Source: Paenibacillus sp. FSL W8-0186
Lineage (GTDB): Bacteria; Bacillota; Bacilli; Paenibacillales; Paenibacillaceae
Length of the DNA: 64,000 nt
Direction of reading: 5' to 3'
Assembly (NCBI RefSeq): GCF_037969765.1
Contig: NZ_CP150207.1
Location: 3,465,001 to 3,529,000 of the forward strand
The position numbers and the translations under genes are program-made. The notes below the pieces were generated by a model. The model did no database searches. It saw only the letters and a program-made list of their open reading frames with translations, and had not been told where the DNA came from. How positions within the stretch are numbered: position 1 is the first letter of the stretch; the number at the start of each line of letters is the position of its first letter. Of this stretch, positions 45,405 to 54,477 are shown piece by piece.

Positions 45405-46672
45405 TAAGCGCGCGCGAAAGGACGATTTTTTTGGCAGATTGCCAAAGCTTCTATGCCAGCATCGAAAAAGCGGATCATCCGGGATGCCAGAACAAACCGG
45501 TAGCCGTAGCGGGAGACCCCGCCCGCCGTTCAGGAATTATTCTGGCGGCCTGCCCCATCGCCAAAAGCTTTGGGGTAACGACGGCGGAGCGTCTGGGAGA
45601 AGCGATCCGCAAATGCCCGGGTCTCGTCGTCATGCGCCCGCGGATGCAGCATTACATCGATATATCTCTGATGATTACGGACATTTACCGGGAATACACC
45701 GATTTGGTCGAAGTTTTTTCGATCGACGAGCAATTTCTCGACGTATCGGGAAGCCTGCACCTGTTCCAGGGCGATCCGCTCGCCATGGCGAGGTCGATTC
45801 AGCAGAAGGTGCTTAAACAGACCGGCGTATGGGTACGCATCGGCATCAGCTCCAACAAAATGCTTGCCAAGCTGGCTACTGACATCTGGGCGAAGAAAAA
45901 TGAGAGCGGACTATATGTCCTGCCCAAAGCTAATGTGCCTGAGGCGCTTTGGCCGCAGCCGATTCCCAAAATGTTCGGGGTCGGCTCCCGTATGGCTGCT
46001 CACTTCACCCGGCTCGGAATGTACCAGATCGGCGATATTGCCCAAACACCGCTGCCGGTGCTGAAGGACAAATTCCGCGCCCGCTTCGGCAAGCAAAGCG
46101 ATATTCAGGCGGAGGTCATGTGGAGGACGGCGAACGGGCTTGACGATTCCCCGGTGACGCCGCGCACCTTCGACGCCGCGCCGAAATCGGTCAGCCATAT
46201 GATGACGCTGCCGCGGGATTATGCCGAGCAGGATGAGATCGACACCGTATTGCTTGAGCTTGTAGAGGAGGTCTGCCGGGATTGCCGGCGCAAAGGTTAT
46301 ATGGGGCAGGTCGTTACCGTCAGCTGCCTGTGCAGTCCCTATGATGCGCGCCTCGGCTTCTCCCGGCAGATGAAGATGGCCGATCCGAGCCATCATACAA
46401 ATACCGTCTACGAAGCGGCCAAGAGACTGTTCTATCGCCACTGGAACACTCTGCCGGTACGCCGCTTAGGCGTTGCGCTTAGCGGTCTTGCCTCCGACCA
46501 GGGCTACCAGCTGACCCTTTTTGAGGATCAAGTAAAGCTTCGGGCCTTGGACAAAGCAACCGATCTGATTAAAGACCGCTACGGCAGCGCGGCGATTATG
46601 AGAGCCTCCTCATTGACGACATCAGGGCAGGCCAGAGAACGGGCAAGAAAGATTGGAGGGCACTATAAATGA
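45401..46672 (+). CDS. Y-family translesion DNA polymerase (UvrX/DinB-UmuC type)
   Basis: 423 residues. Catalytic palm motifs FLADCQSFYASIEK (D13) and EVFSIDEQFLDVSGS (D109, E110), helix-hairpin-helix region around KMFGVGSRMAAHFTRLGM, and a little-finger domain to residue about 400 (DSPVTPRTFDAAPKS...). The DCQSFYAS form places it with the UvrX/YqjW group rather than DinB proper. A beta-clamp motif of the QLTLFE type is present near 370 (YQLTLFED). ATG 45401 with GGGAGG overlaps the previous stop (ATGA). Copies damaged DNA at the cost of mutations; SOS induced. Confidence 0.93.
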   Translation: MISARERTIFLADCQSFYASIEKADHPGCQNKPVAVAGDPARRSGIILAACPIAKSFGVTTAERLGEAIRKCPGLVVMRPRMQHYIDISLMITDIYREYTDLVEVFSIDEQFLDVSGSLHLFQGDPLAMARSIQQKVLKQTGVWVRIGISSNKMLAKLATDIWAKKNESGLYVLPKANVPEALWPQPIPKMFGVGSRMAAHFTRLGMYQIGDIAQTPLPVLKDKFRARFGKQSDIQAEVMWRTANGLDDSPVTPRTFDAAPKSVSHMMTLPRDYAEQDEIDTVLLELVEEVCRDCRRKGYMGQVVTVSCLCSPYDARLGFSRQMKMADPSHHTNTVYEAAKRLFYRHWNTLPVRRLGVALSGLASDQGYQLTLFEDQVKLRALDKATDLIKDRYGSAAIMRASSLTTSGQARERARKIGGHYK

Positions 46673-47187
46673 GCAAAAAGCTATCAGGCAACGGCCTTTG
46701 GGAATCAAGCCGGATGATGCTCCCCCAGCATAAGGAGCAGTCCGTATCAGCCAGCCGGCAGGCGGCGGGTGAAGCAGCAGCAGGCGGGGCCGCGCACCGG
46801 ACCGTTTCTCCTCCAACGGCCAAGGATATGGAAGTCATCAAGAGTTACATCATTTTGCCTGTAGCTCTCGAAATCGTCGAGAAGAAGAACAGGGAAGTCG
46901 AAATGTCGTCCCAGACCTTCAAAGCCCTCTATGCCGCAGCGACGAAAGTGTTGGCTCAGCATATCCGCGGAGATATCCAGCGATACCGCAAATCCCTTCT
47001 GGAGCAGGGCATTCGCATTTTCGAGCCGTCGATGGACGGTCTGGACATCCGCTATCGCTTCGTATGCCGCGGCATGGAAGACGAGTTTACAATGACCAGG
47101 GATTATTTGAAATCCCAAGTCAGCCTGGCCATCGGCCATTACACGAACCATTTGACTGCGATTTTGCGCGGAACGGGCAAGCGCTAA
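46669..47187 (+). CDS. SOS operon third gene, paralogue of 45036-45404
   Basis: 172 residues; starts with a 4-nt overlap (ATGA) with the polymerase gene. Residues 1-50 are a low-complexity Ser/Gln/Ala-rich extension missing from the first gene (QAAGEAAAGGAAHRT); residues about 52-170 align with the 122-residue paralogue. Charged, helical, no membrane segment, no known family. Two paralogues in one operon suggest a heterodimer or two alternative partners of the polymerase (inference). Confidence 0.82.
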   Translation: MSKKLSGNGLWESSRMMLPQHKEQSVSASRQAAGEAAAGGAAHRTVSPPTAKDMEVIKSYIILPVALEIVEKKNREVEMSSQTFKALYAAATKVLAQHIRGDIQRYRKSLLEQGIRIFEPSMDGLDIRYRFVCRGMEDEFTMTRDYLKSQVSLAIGHYTNHLTAILRGTGKR

Positions 47188-47304
47188 ATCCGGGCGTTGT
47201 ACGGGCAGCCGACAAAGTTACCTGTCCAATTAATCCCTCTCTTCCCTGCATATTTATAGTGTATACCCGCCATTAGCAGGCAAGCAGAAGTGGAGGTGAG
47301 CATA

Positions 47305-47988
47305 ATGCTGGTACAGAAGTATACGCTGTTGCCGGGCACATCCTACGCTACTCCTTACTATGTGGCGCAAAGCGCGCGGCCCGGACCAACCGCTATGATC
47401 GTTGCAGGGATACACGGCAATGAGACCGGCAGCATCCAAGCGGCTCGCAGGCTCGTCCGCATGCTGGGCACAGACGAGCTTAGGCTTCATACAGGACGTC
47501 TTGTCATCGTCCCCACGGTCCATAGGCGTGCATATCGCCAGCGTATTCGCGGCGTGCCGGATTTGAACCGCACCTTTCCCCGCAAAGCAGGCCAAACAGC
47601 GAAACATCCGCTATCCGCGGCGCTGTTTGATACAGCAAGACGCTATCGCCCCTCCTGGTATCTGGATCTTCATGAAGCGAACGGTTTATCGCAGCAAAAC
47701 TCCAAGGTACTGGGCCAAACGCTGATCACTGATCCGGGCAGCCGGTCCGTATCTGCCGCACGCAAAATCATCAAAGGAGTCAACCGCACCATCCGGGCCA
47801 AATCCCAATCCTTCAATCTGCGGCTGCATGAGCTGCCTGGCTCCTCCCGCACCGCCGCAGCCCGTATTCTTGGAGCACGGACAGTCACCGTAGAGACAGG
47901 CTGGAGCCTGCCCTTTTCCACCAGGGTACAATACCAAATCGATGTCGTACGCCGCTTTCTTGGCGAAGCGGGATTAACGAAGAGCTAA
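47305..47988 (+). CDS. Succinylglutamate desuccinylase/aspartoacylase-type zinc hydrolase
   Basis: 227 residues of the M14-like AstE/ASPA fold. Zinc ligands H and E in AGIHGNETGS, a third in the DLHEANG segment, substrate arginine in GVPDLNRTFP, and a possible general-base glutamate in VTVETGWSL. The normal C-terminal barrel domain is reduced. ATG 47305 behind GGAGGTGAG. Could be a deacylase or a small carboxypeptidase; substrate unknown. It follows the SOS operon by 118 nt and may not belong to it. Confidence 0.82.
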   Translation: MLVQKYTLLPGTSYATPYYVAQSARPGPTAMIVAGIHGNETGSIQAARRLVRMLGTDELRLHTGRLVIVPTVHRRAYRQRIRGVPDLNRTFPRKAGQTAKHPLSAALFDTARRYRPSWYLDLHEANGLSQQNSKVLGQTLITDPGSRSVSAARKIIKGVNRTIRAKSQSFNLRLHELPGSSRTAAARILGARTVTVETGWSLPFSTRVQYQIDVVRRFLGEAGLTKS

Positions 47989-48063
47989 TAAAGACTCTGC
48001 ATGCGGACTATCATATAGAAAGAAAAACATTTATCGACGTACCTGACGAACCTCGAATATATT

Positions 48064-48103
48064 AAAGAAACCGTTCGCCCCTGCAGGGACGAACGGTTTC
48101 TAC
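48064..48103. terminator. Bidirectional terminator between hydrolase and SpoVIF-like genes
   Basis: Arms AGAAACCGTTCG / CGAACGGTTTCT around CCCCTGCAGGGA; T-rich on the minus strand (TTTCTTTAAT). Sits between convergent genes. Confidence 0.8.
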
Positions 48104-48128
48104 GCTCACCAACCTATACAGCTTTACA

Positions 48129-48416
48129 TTACCTAAACATGCTCCATAACTTAAGGAGATGGAACGTATTCCGAGGGTCGACTTTTTGAGCGATGACAAA
48201 CTGGACGATCTGTTCCTCCTGCACGCTTGTCAAGCGTTCATTCAAAATCGAGGTTGCCGACTTCACCAGCCGTCTGACCTTGGCTCTATCCTGCAGGTCC
48301 GATTTAGTCAGACCATCGGCGAGGGACTTGATGCGCTCTTTTACGGCTGGGTTTTTCATTTTCAGCTTAATGCGCTCCACCAGCTGCGGACTGATGCCAT
48401 ATTGCTGATAACTCAA
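48129..48416 (-). CDS. Stage VI sporulation protein F-like protein
   Basis: 95 residues, helical, charged, length and pattern as in SpoVIF/YjcC proteins (LADGLTKSDLQDRAKVRRLVK, then VQEEQIVQFVIAQKV). SpoVIF is a spore coat-localising protein active late in the mother cell. Assignment is by pattern, not by strong motif. Single gene, flanked by terminators on both sides. Confidence 0.6.
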   Translation of the reverse strand: MSYQQYGISPQLVERIKLKMKNPAVKERIKSLADGLTKSDLQDRAKVRRLVKSATSILNERLTSVQEEQIVQFVIAQKVDPRNTFHLLKLWSMFR

Positions 48417-48485
48417 AACTGGGTTACACCTCCCGTCACACGCTAATCCTCATTAATATATGACGGATAGGATGTACATGTTGCC

Positions 48486-48541
48486 ACAGAAAAAATGCCC
48501 TTGGCAAGCTAGGATTAAGATAAGCTTGCCAAGGGCATTTC
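48486..48541 (-). terminator. Strong terminator, probably of the recG operon, displaced 290 nt
   Basis: Minus-strand AATGCCCTTGGCAAGCT / AGCTTGCCAAGGGCATT (17-bp arms) followed by TTTTTTC. The nearest minus-strand gene end is recG at 48828, with a repeat element in between. Confidence 0.8.
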
Positions 48542-48565
48542 TCTCTGGCTCGTAACAGACATGAG

Positions 48566-48682
48566 ATCCGCTATTTGTCCTAAAATCGCCAAAATGGATA
48601 GGGAACGGACACAGGAGCCTTTATTTGCTGCAAATCACAACAGAAACTCATTCATTTGCTCAAATAGCGGAACCTGTGTCCA
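48566..48682. repeat. Intergenic element with nested inverted repeats
   Basis: CCGCTATTTG (48568-48577) is repeated inverted as CAAATAGCGG (48661-48670); inside and across it GGACACAGG (48607-48615) pairs with CCTGTGTCC (48673-48681), and ATTTGCTGCAAAT forms a small palindrome. No ORF. Looks like a MITE-like or REP-like repeat; only one copy was noticed in this window. With the tandem repeat and terminators it accounts for the 410-nt gap 48417-48827. Confidence 0.6.
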
Positions 48683-48780
48683 ACAAACCAATGAAATAGG
48701 ACGATTTTCATAATATAACGGAACCACGGTCCGTCAGAACCCCACCGGTGTTTACTCGTGCATCGATCATGCCCCTCTAA

Positions 48781-48804
48781 TGCGATTGCGATTGCGATTG
48801 CGAT
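48781..48804. repeat. TGCGAT hexanucleotide microsatellite (four copies)
   Basis: Four perfect tandem TGCGAT units 24 nt past the recG stop, between it and the repeat element. Confidence 0.85.
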
Positions 48805-48827
48805 TTCAAAGCCGATCGCGGTTCACA

Positions 48828-50879
48828 TCAATCGATCAGTTCGCCTTGGAACACCTGCTCCCGCTGCAGATACCCGCGCAGCGGCTCATACTGCGGCGAC
48901 GTCCAAAAAGACTCGTCGCCGACCAAACGGGCGGCATCGTCCCGTGCCGCCTCCAGCACCGCGAAATCGCTGACCATGTCTGCGATTCGGAATTCCGGCA
49001 CCCCGCTCTGCTTGGTGCCGAAGAAATCCCCGGGACCGCGCAGCTCCAGGTCCCGGCGAGCCACTTCGAAGCCGTCGTCCGTCTCGGTCATGACCTTCAT
49101 CCGTTCCTGACCGACCTCCGACTTCGGCTCGGCGATGAGCACGCAATACGAAGCGTGCTCCCCCCGGCCAACCCGGCCGCGCAGCTGATGCAGCTGCGAC
49201 AGGCCAAAGCGGTCCGCGTCCATCACGATCATCAGCGTCGCGTTCGGCACATCCACGCCGACCTCCACGACGGTCGTCGAAACGAGCAGCTGCACTTCAT
49301 TGTCATAGAACGAACGCATGACCTCGTCCTTCTCGGCCGCGGTCATCCGCCCGTGCAGCAGCCCGACCTTGAAGTGCGGGAACGCCTGCTGCATCGAGAC
49401 GTGCAGATCAATGGCATTCTGCACATCCAGCTTATCAGACTCCTCGATCAGCGGGCAGATCAGATAGGCCTGCCTTCCCGCGGACACCTCGCGCTGGATA
49501 AACCCAAGCACGCGATCCATCATGTGATGCTTCACCCAATAGGTCGAAATCGGCTTGCGTCCCTTCGGCCGCTCGGACAGTGTGGACACGTCCATGTCGC
49601 CAAAGGCCGTAATCGCCAGCGTGCGGGGAATCGGCGTCGCCGTCATCGTCAGCACGTCCGGATTGAAGCCTTTGCGCCGCAGGATGCTGCGCTGATTGAC
49701 GCCAAACCGGTGCTGCTCGTCAGTCACGACCAAGCTGAGCGAACGGAAGAACACGTCCTCTTGAATAAGCGCATGGGTCCCGACGACGATATCCGTTAGC
49801 CCCATTTGCAGCGAGGCAGTCAAATCCTTGCGCTTGCGCCCGGTCACACTGCCCGTAAGCAGGCCTACGGTAATGCCGAACGGCTCGAACAACCGGGACA
49901 ATGAGCGCATATGCTGCTCCGCCAATATTTCCGTTGGCACCATAAATGCGCCCTGATGTCCCGATTTGACCGCCGCATACAGCGCAATGGCCGCCACAAC
50001 CGTCTTGCCCGAGCCTACATCCCCCTGCAGCAGACGATTCATGCAGTACGGAGAACGCATATCCTGCAGGATCTCCAGCTCCACCTTCTTCTGGGCATCT
50101 GTCAGCTCAAAGGGAAGACTGCGAACGAACTCACGGATCGTCGCATTATCCACCTCATGCTTCACTCCGTCCATCCGCTCGTGATTCATCGCCCGGTAGG
50201 CCTGCAGCTTCAACTGAAACAGGAACAGCTCCTCATAGACCATCCGGCGGCGCGCCTGCTGCCCTTCCTCGCTGTCCTGCGGCTGATGAATGCGCCAAAT
50301 CGCCTGCCGTCTCGGCATCAGCTCATACTTACGCAGGAGCTCCGGCGGCAAAATTTCCGGAATCATCTCCCCATATTGCTGCAGTGCCTGTCCGATCGTT
50401 TTGCGCATCCAGGTCTGCGTAATTTTCCCGCCTACCGAATATACCGGCTGCAGGCTCCCGCTGCGCAGCGTGCCGCGGTCGGGAAACTCCGACTCCGAGA
50501 CCGTCAATTGGCTGCGCCGCTGGTCCCATTTGCCCGTGAGCACGATCTCCCGTCCCGCCGTCAGCTGATCCTTCAAGAAGTGGCGGTTAAACCAGGTCGC
50601 CGTGAACATCCAGTCCTCGGCCACCATTTTGCACGTCAGCCTCGATTTCCGGCCGTAGCGCTGCAGTACAGGCACTCCCATGATCTTGGCTTGGACAGTA
50701 ATCCGGTCGCCGTCCTTCACCTCCGTCAAAGAGCGCAGCCGGTAATCTTCATACCGAAACGGATAATATTCCATTAAATCATTTACCGTAAAGATGCCAA
50801 AGGCGTGAAGCTCTCCTTCTTTGAGAGCACTCACGCCGTTAACCTGCTTTACCGGAATTTCGTTTAAATCCAAACTCAT
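48828..50879 (-). CDS. recG: ATP-dependent DNA helicase RecG
   Basis: 683 residues, matching B. subtilis RecG. N-terminal wedge (OB-fold) domain to about 220, DEAD-like helicase domain with LLQGDVGSGKTVVA (Walker A) and TDEQHRFGV (motif II in DExx form), TATPIPRTLA (motif III), then helicase C with LRGRVGRGEHASYC. Remodels stalled replication forks and Holliday junctions. ATG 50879 behind GCGAGGG; longer frame to 50906 overlaps degV and is not used. Last gene of the minus-strand unit with degV, yloV and yloU. Confidence 0.97.
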   Translation of the reverse strand: MSLDLNEIPVKQVNGVSALKEGELHAFGIFTVNDLMEYYPFRYEDYRLRSLTEVKDGDRITVQAKIMGVPVLQRYGRKSRLTCKMVAEDWMFTATWFNRHFLKDQLTAGREIVLTGKWDQRRSQLTVSESEFPDRGTLRSGSLQPVYSVGGKITQTWMRKTIGQALQQYGEMIPEILPPELLRKYELMPRRQAIWRIHQPQDSEEGQQARRRMVYEELFLFQLKLQAYRAMNHERMDGVKHEVDNATIREFVRSLPFELTDAQKKVELEILQDMRSPYCMNRLLQGDVGSGKTVVAAIALYAAVKSGHQGAFMVPTEILAEQHMRSLSRLFEPFGITVGLLTGSVTGRKRKDLTASLQMGLTDIVVGTHALIQEDVFFRSLSLVVTDEQHRFGVNQRSILRRKGFNPDVLTMTATPIPRTLAITAFGDMDVSTLSERPKGRKPISTYWVKHHMMDRVLGFIQREVSAGRQAYLICPLIEESDKLDVQNAIDLHVSMQQAFPHFKVGLLHGRMTAAEKDEVMRSFYDNEVQLLVSTTVVEVGVDVPNATLMIVMDADRFGLSQLHQLRGRVGRGEHASYCVLIAEPKSEVGQERMKVMTETDDGFEVARRDLELRGPGDFFGTKQSGVPEFRIADMVSDFAVLEAARDDAARLVGDESFWTSPQYEPLRGYLQREQVFQGELID

Positions 50880-50893
50880 TCCAATCCCTCGCT

Positions 50894-51763
50894 TCAAGCC
50901 GGCCACACGAATATAGCTACCACTCCCGGGCCGGTATGTGAACCTACGACTGCGCCGATGTCCGTGCGAACCACCTCATGCAGCGTGAAGTGCTGGGACA
51001 GCAAATCCACAAACTCCTGGGCGAGCTCTGGATTCACACCGTCGCAAACCGCAACATTCAAATCTTTATGATTGCCAAAATCATTCACGAACAGCTCGAT
51101 AACCCGCGATACCGCCTTCTTGCGGCCTCTCGCTTTATCCACTGCGTAGATAATGCCCTCCTGATCCACCGACAGAATCGGCTTGATGTTCAGCAGCGTG
51201 CCAAGAATAGCCGCCGCTTTGCCGATCCGTCCGCCCTTCTGCAAATACTCCAGCGTATCAACCAGGAAGTACAGCCTGCGGCTGCGCCCAAGGCGTTCGA
51301 CCTCGGCTTTGATCTGGTCCACGGTGGCTCCCTTAGAGGCCATTCTTGCCGCTTCAACCACTTGAAGACCAAAGCCGTAGGAAGCACTTAAGGAATCAAT
51401 GACTGTAATATCGAGCTCCTTGCCCGTCTCTTCCTCCAGCATCGTCTTCGCCAAGAGGGCCGATTGATAGGTTCCGCTCATGCCGGAAGAGATATGGATG
51501 GATACGATCGGCGAGCCCGGATTCGCTTCCAGCAAATTGCGGTAGACCTCGGCATACTGGGACGGGGACGTCTGGGAGCTCTTCGGCAGCTCACGCGACT
51601 TTGTCAGTTTGTCGTAGAACTCTGCCGCTGTAATGTCGACGCCCTCCAGAAAAGATTCCTCGCCGAACGCAAGACGCATCGGCACGATATGAATGCCATA
51701 TTCCTCCGCCGTAGTCTTCGGTACGTCAGCCGTACTGTCTGCAACGATGACAACCTTGGTCAT
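50894..51763 (-). CDS. DegV family fatty-acid-binding protein (FakB type)
   Basis: 289 residues. DegV fold with IVADSTADVP at the start and the ligand-contacting SQTSPSQYAEVY and SIHISSGMSGTYQSA. DegV/FakB proteins present exogenous fatty acids to the kinase FakA for phosphorylation. The FakA-type gene lies 44 nt upstream, which supports that pairing. RBS AAAGGATGAGGA before ATG. Confidence 0.93.
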   Translation of the reverse strand: MTKVVIVADSTADVPKTTAEEYGIHIVPMRLAFGEESFLEGVDITAAEFYDKLTKSRELPKSSQTSPSQYAEVYRNLLEANPGSPIVSIHISSGMSGTYQSALLAKTMLEEETGKELDITVIDSLSASYGFGLQVVEAARMASKGATVDQIKAEVERLGRSRRLYFLVDTLEYLQKGGRIGKAAAILGTLLNIKPILSVDQEGIIYAVDKARGRKKAVSRVIELFVNDFGNHKDLNVAVCDGVNPELAQEFVDLLSQHFTLHEVVRTDIGAVVGSHTGPGVVAIFVWPA

Positions 51764-51807
51764 GAGATCCTCATCCTTTCAACTCTCCCGTCACCTCTAG
51801 GCGCAGC

Positions 51808-53574
51808 CTAGGATTCCACAGAGAATAAATAATAATATATCGGCTGGCCGCCGTTGTGGGCCTCCACTTCGACATCCGGATAAGTCTCATTCATCCAAGC
51901 TATCAGTTCGCCAGTCATCTCGGGCGAGGCTTCCTCGCCGACGAGAATCGTTACGATCTCATCCCCGCCCTCCAGCATTTTGGAGAGCAGATCCCGGCAC
52001 GTCTCCAGGAGACCTGCTTCCGTTGCCACGATTTTGGAGTCTGCAATGCCGATATAGTGACCGGCTGTAATTTCCAGTTCATCGAATACCGTATCGCGAA
52101 CCGCATAGGTCACCTGTCCCGTCTTGACATGGTTTACGGCGTTCATCATGCTGTCGGCGTTCGACTCTACGCTCTCTTCCTCCTGGAACGCGAATGCAGC
52201 GGCGATTCCCTGCGGAATGCTCTTGCTTGGAATAACGGTAACCTCGCGCTCGCCTTCCAGAAGATCGCGCGCTTGCTGTGCGGCTAGTACAATATTCGAG
52301 TTGTTCGGCAGAATGAACACATGCTGGGCGGAAATCGAATGAATCGCCTTCACGAAATCCTCGGTACTCGGATTCATCGTCTGTCCTCCGGCGAGCACGA
52401 CATCAACGCCAAGGCTGGTGAAAATATCAGAGATACCTTGCCCTGAAGCAACCGCGATGAAGCCATAAGGCGCCAGTTCGTCGGCCGGCATCTCCGCACG
52501 CTCTGTCTGGCGCAGGCCCTCTGCCGGGATATCGGCGAACAATTCCGGCATGGGAGCCGCGTCCATTCCCGCCGACAGCAGGTCGCGATGCTGCTCGCGC
52601 ATGTTCAAAATATGAATTTGCGTAATCTCGCCATAACGCAGGGCCAAATTCAGCACCTCGCCCGGCGCTTTAGAATGCACGTGTACTTTGATTACTTCAT
52701 CATCAGCGATGACAATGATGGAATCTCCATTCTTTGACAGCGCTTCCCGGAACTGATCTTCGTTAAATGGCGTATTTCTAGCTTCACCGAGCGTACGATT
52801 GATGAAAAATTCCATGTCGTACAAAAACTCGATATCCTCCGTCTCCAATTTGGCTTGGGCGGAAATCGGGGCGTCCGGTGTAATTCGCGGAGCCGCAGAG
52901 ACCGGTTTTACGGCGGATACAGCTTGTCCCGTTACGGGCTCTTCCATCGGTATCGTTCCGTTCGTTAAAACTTGCAAGAATCCTTCATAAATATATACGA
53001 GTCCTTGTCCACCGGAATCTACGACACCGACCTGCTTCAAGACGGGCAACAGCTCAGGCGTATGGGCAAGCGCCTCCTTGGCCTTGGCCAGCACCTCCGT
53101 CATCAGCTCCGTCACATCCGTCGTCCGTCTGGCATAGAATACGGCATGCTTGGCCGCTTCTTTGGCCACGGTAAGAATCGTGCCTTCCACCGGCTTAACA
53201 ACGGCCTTGTAGGCGGTATCCACACCGCTCTGCAGCGCAGCGGCGAAATGAATCGTGTTGAGTTCTTCGTAAGCCGCCGCATAGCGGGCAAAGCCACGGA
53301 ATAACTGGGACAAAATAACGCCAGAGTTGCCTCGCGCGCCCATCAGGAGACCTTTGGACAATACGCCCGCCCGGCTGCCTAAGCCTCCGGTACCGTTGTT
53401 CTTCAGCTCAGACACGCCTGCCGTCATCGTCAAATTCATGTTCGTCCCCGTGTCTCCATCCGGAACCGGAAACACGTTTAAGGAGTTGACATGCTCGGCA
53501 TGCTGATGAAGCCTCTCCGCCCCGGCTAACACCATAGCGGTAAAATCTGTTCCATTCAGAGAACGCTTACTCAA
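51808..53574 (-). CDS. yloV: DAK2-domain fatty acid kinase (YloV/FakA)
   Basis: 588 residues. N-terminal DAK2/DhaL-like ATP-binding domain with NVFPVPDGDTGTNMNLTM, a middle Cys-poor domain, and a C-terminal EDD-like domain. Phosphorylates fatty acids bound to FakB (DegV) proteins for phospholipid synthesis. TTG start at 53574 with GGAAGGGG 8 nt upstream. Follows yloU by 15 nt, as in B. subtilis. Confidence 0.94.
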   Translation of the reverse strand: MSKRSLNGTDFTAMVLAGAERLHQHAEHVNSLNVFPVPDGDTGTNMNLTMTAGVSELKNNGTGGLGSRAGVLSKGLLMGARGNSGVILSQLFRGFARYAAAYEELNTIHFAAALQSGVDTAYKAVVKPVEGTILTVAKEAAKHAVFYARRTTDVTELMTEVLAKAKEALAHTPELLPVLKQVGVVDSGGQGLVYIYEGFLQVLTNGTIPMEEPVTGQAVSAVKPVSAAPRITPDAPISAQAKLETEDIEFLYDMEFFINRTLGEARNTPFNEDQFREALSKNGDSIIVIADDEVIKVHVHSKAPGEVLNLALRYGEITQIHILNMREQHRDLLSAGMDAAPMPELFADIPAEGLRQTERAEMPADELAPYGFIAVASGQGISDIFTSLGVDVVLAGGQTMNPSTEDFVKAIHSISAQHVFILPNNSNIVLAAQQARDLLEGEREVTVIPSKSIPQGIAAAFAFQEEESVESNADSMMNAVNHVKTGQVTYAVRDTVFDELEITAGHYIGIADSKIVATEAGLLETCRDLLSKMLEGGDEIVTILVGEEASPEMTGELIAWMNETYPDVEVEAHNGGQPIYYYLFSVES

Positions 53575-53589
53575 TGAAAATTCCCCTTC

Positions 53590-53949
53590 CTAGCTTGATA
53601 CACGTACGCCTTGAACCGAGATGTTGACATACGCTACTTCGAGTCCAACGACTTCGGTGAGTACATATTTTACTTTTTGTTGTATGTTGTGTGCGACCTC
53701 GGAAATTTTCGTGCCATAACTAACTATAATATAAAGATGAATCGACAATTGATTATTCTCCAGGTTCACTTCCACACCACGGGCCAGATTCTCTCTCCCA
53801 ATCAATTCGGCAAAACCGTCCTTGAACTGCTTGCGGCTTGCCATTCCTACCAATCCATAACATTCCATGGCGGCCGATCCGGCGATCACCGCTATGGCTT
53901 CATCGGAAATATGGACTGTCCCATGCTCCGTATGTAGTTCAATAGCCAC
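53590..53949 (-). CDS. yloU: Asp23/Gls24 family envelope stress protein (YloU)
   Basis: 119 residues with the Asp23 pattern (VHISDEAIAVIAGSAAMECYGLVGM; LHLYIIVSYGTKI-like strand; VAYVNISVQGVRV). GTG start at 53949 behind GGGGAGGAG. Small soluble protein at the membrane; exact role unclear. First gene of yloU-yloV-degV-recG, divergent from rpmB. Confidence 0.93.
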   Translation of the reverse strand: MAIELHTEHGTVHISDEAIAVIAGSAAMECYGLVGMASRKQFKDGFAELIGRENLARGVEVNLENNQLSIHLYIIVSYGTKISEVAHNIQQKVKYVLTEVVGLEVAYVNISVQGVRVSS

Positions 53950-54064
53950 GCCCGCATCAACTCCTCCCCAAAATTATTATGGACTAATCAACATTGTACT
54001 ATAAGAAGAAAGAGAAATAAATAAAAGAAGAGCAATGGAGCCAGAAATAAAGTTGCGCCACTGG

Positions 54065-54094
54065 TTGACGGCTCTTTTTTTACTGTGATATTAT
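54065..54094 (+). promoter_or_regulatory. rpmB promoter
   Basis: TTGACG at 54065 and TATTAT at 54089 with 18-nt spacing. The -35 lies within a GAGCC...GGCTC hairpin followed by T7, which could instead act as a terminator for upstream plus-strand read-through. Confidence 0.6.
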
Positions 54095-54138
54095 AGATAA
54101 GTGTTGTTTTAAGAGGTTGGAATTAGGAGGTGTAATGA

Positions 54139-54327
54139 ATGTCTCGCAAATGTTATGTGACAGGCAAGAGCCCAAGCACAGGGAACAATGTATCCCACGC
54201 AAACAATCACACGAAGCGTACTTGGGGCGTGAACGTACAAAAAGTCCGTATTCTTGTAGACGGTAAACCGAAACGCGTATACGTTAGCACTCGGGCTTTG
54301 AAATCCGGTAAAGTAACCCGCGCGTAG
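54139..54327 (+). CDS. rpmB: 50S ribosomal protein L28
   Basis: 62 residues, normal length. [15 protein letters not shown] and [15 protein letters not shown] match L28. Only one cysteine, so the zinc-independent (C-minus) form. RBS TTAGGAGGTG. Alone on the plus strand, divergent from yloU and convergent with spoVM. Confidence 0.98.
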   Translation: MSRKCYVTGKSPSTGNNVSHANNHTKRTWGVNVQKVRILVDGKPKRVYVSTRALKSGKVTRA

Positions 54328-54347
54328 GGTTGTAATAAGCATATAGA

Positions 54348-54380
54348 CAAAAAGCACCTTGTCATTCGAGGTGCTTTTTT
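54348..54380 (+). terminator. Terminator after rpmB
   Basis: AAAAAGCACCT TGTCATTCG AGGTGCTTTTTT, 20 nt after the rpmB stop; symmetric and may also act on the minus strand. Confidence 0.9.
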
Positions 54381-54477
54381 AATGCCCGCCGCCTGCTCCG
54401 CCCGGCCTGGAACGCTGCGTGATCGGCGGGAGCGGGCTCGCGTCTTCCTGCTGATGCTTAGACGCAAGGTCCCCTCC

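Noticed and set aside
48566..48682. CRISPR array or insertion sequence
   Set aside because: Repeats are inverted and few, with no regular spacers and no transposase frame.
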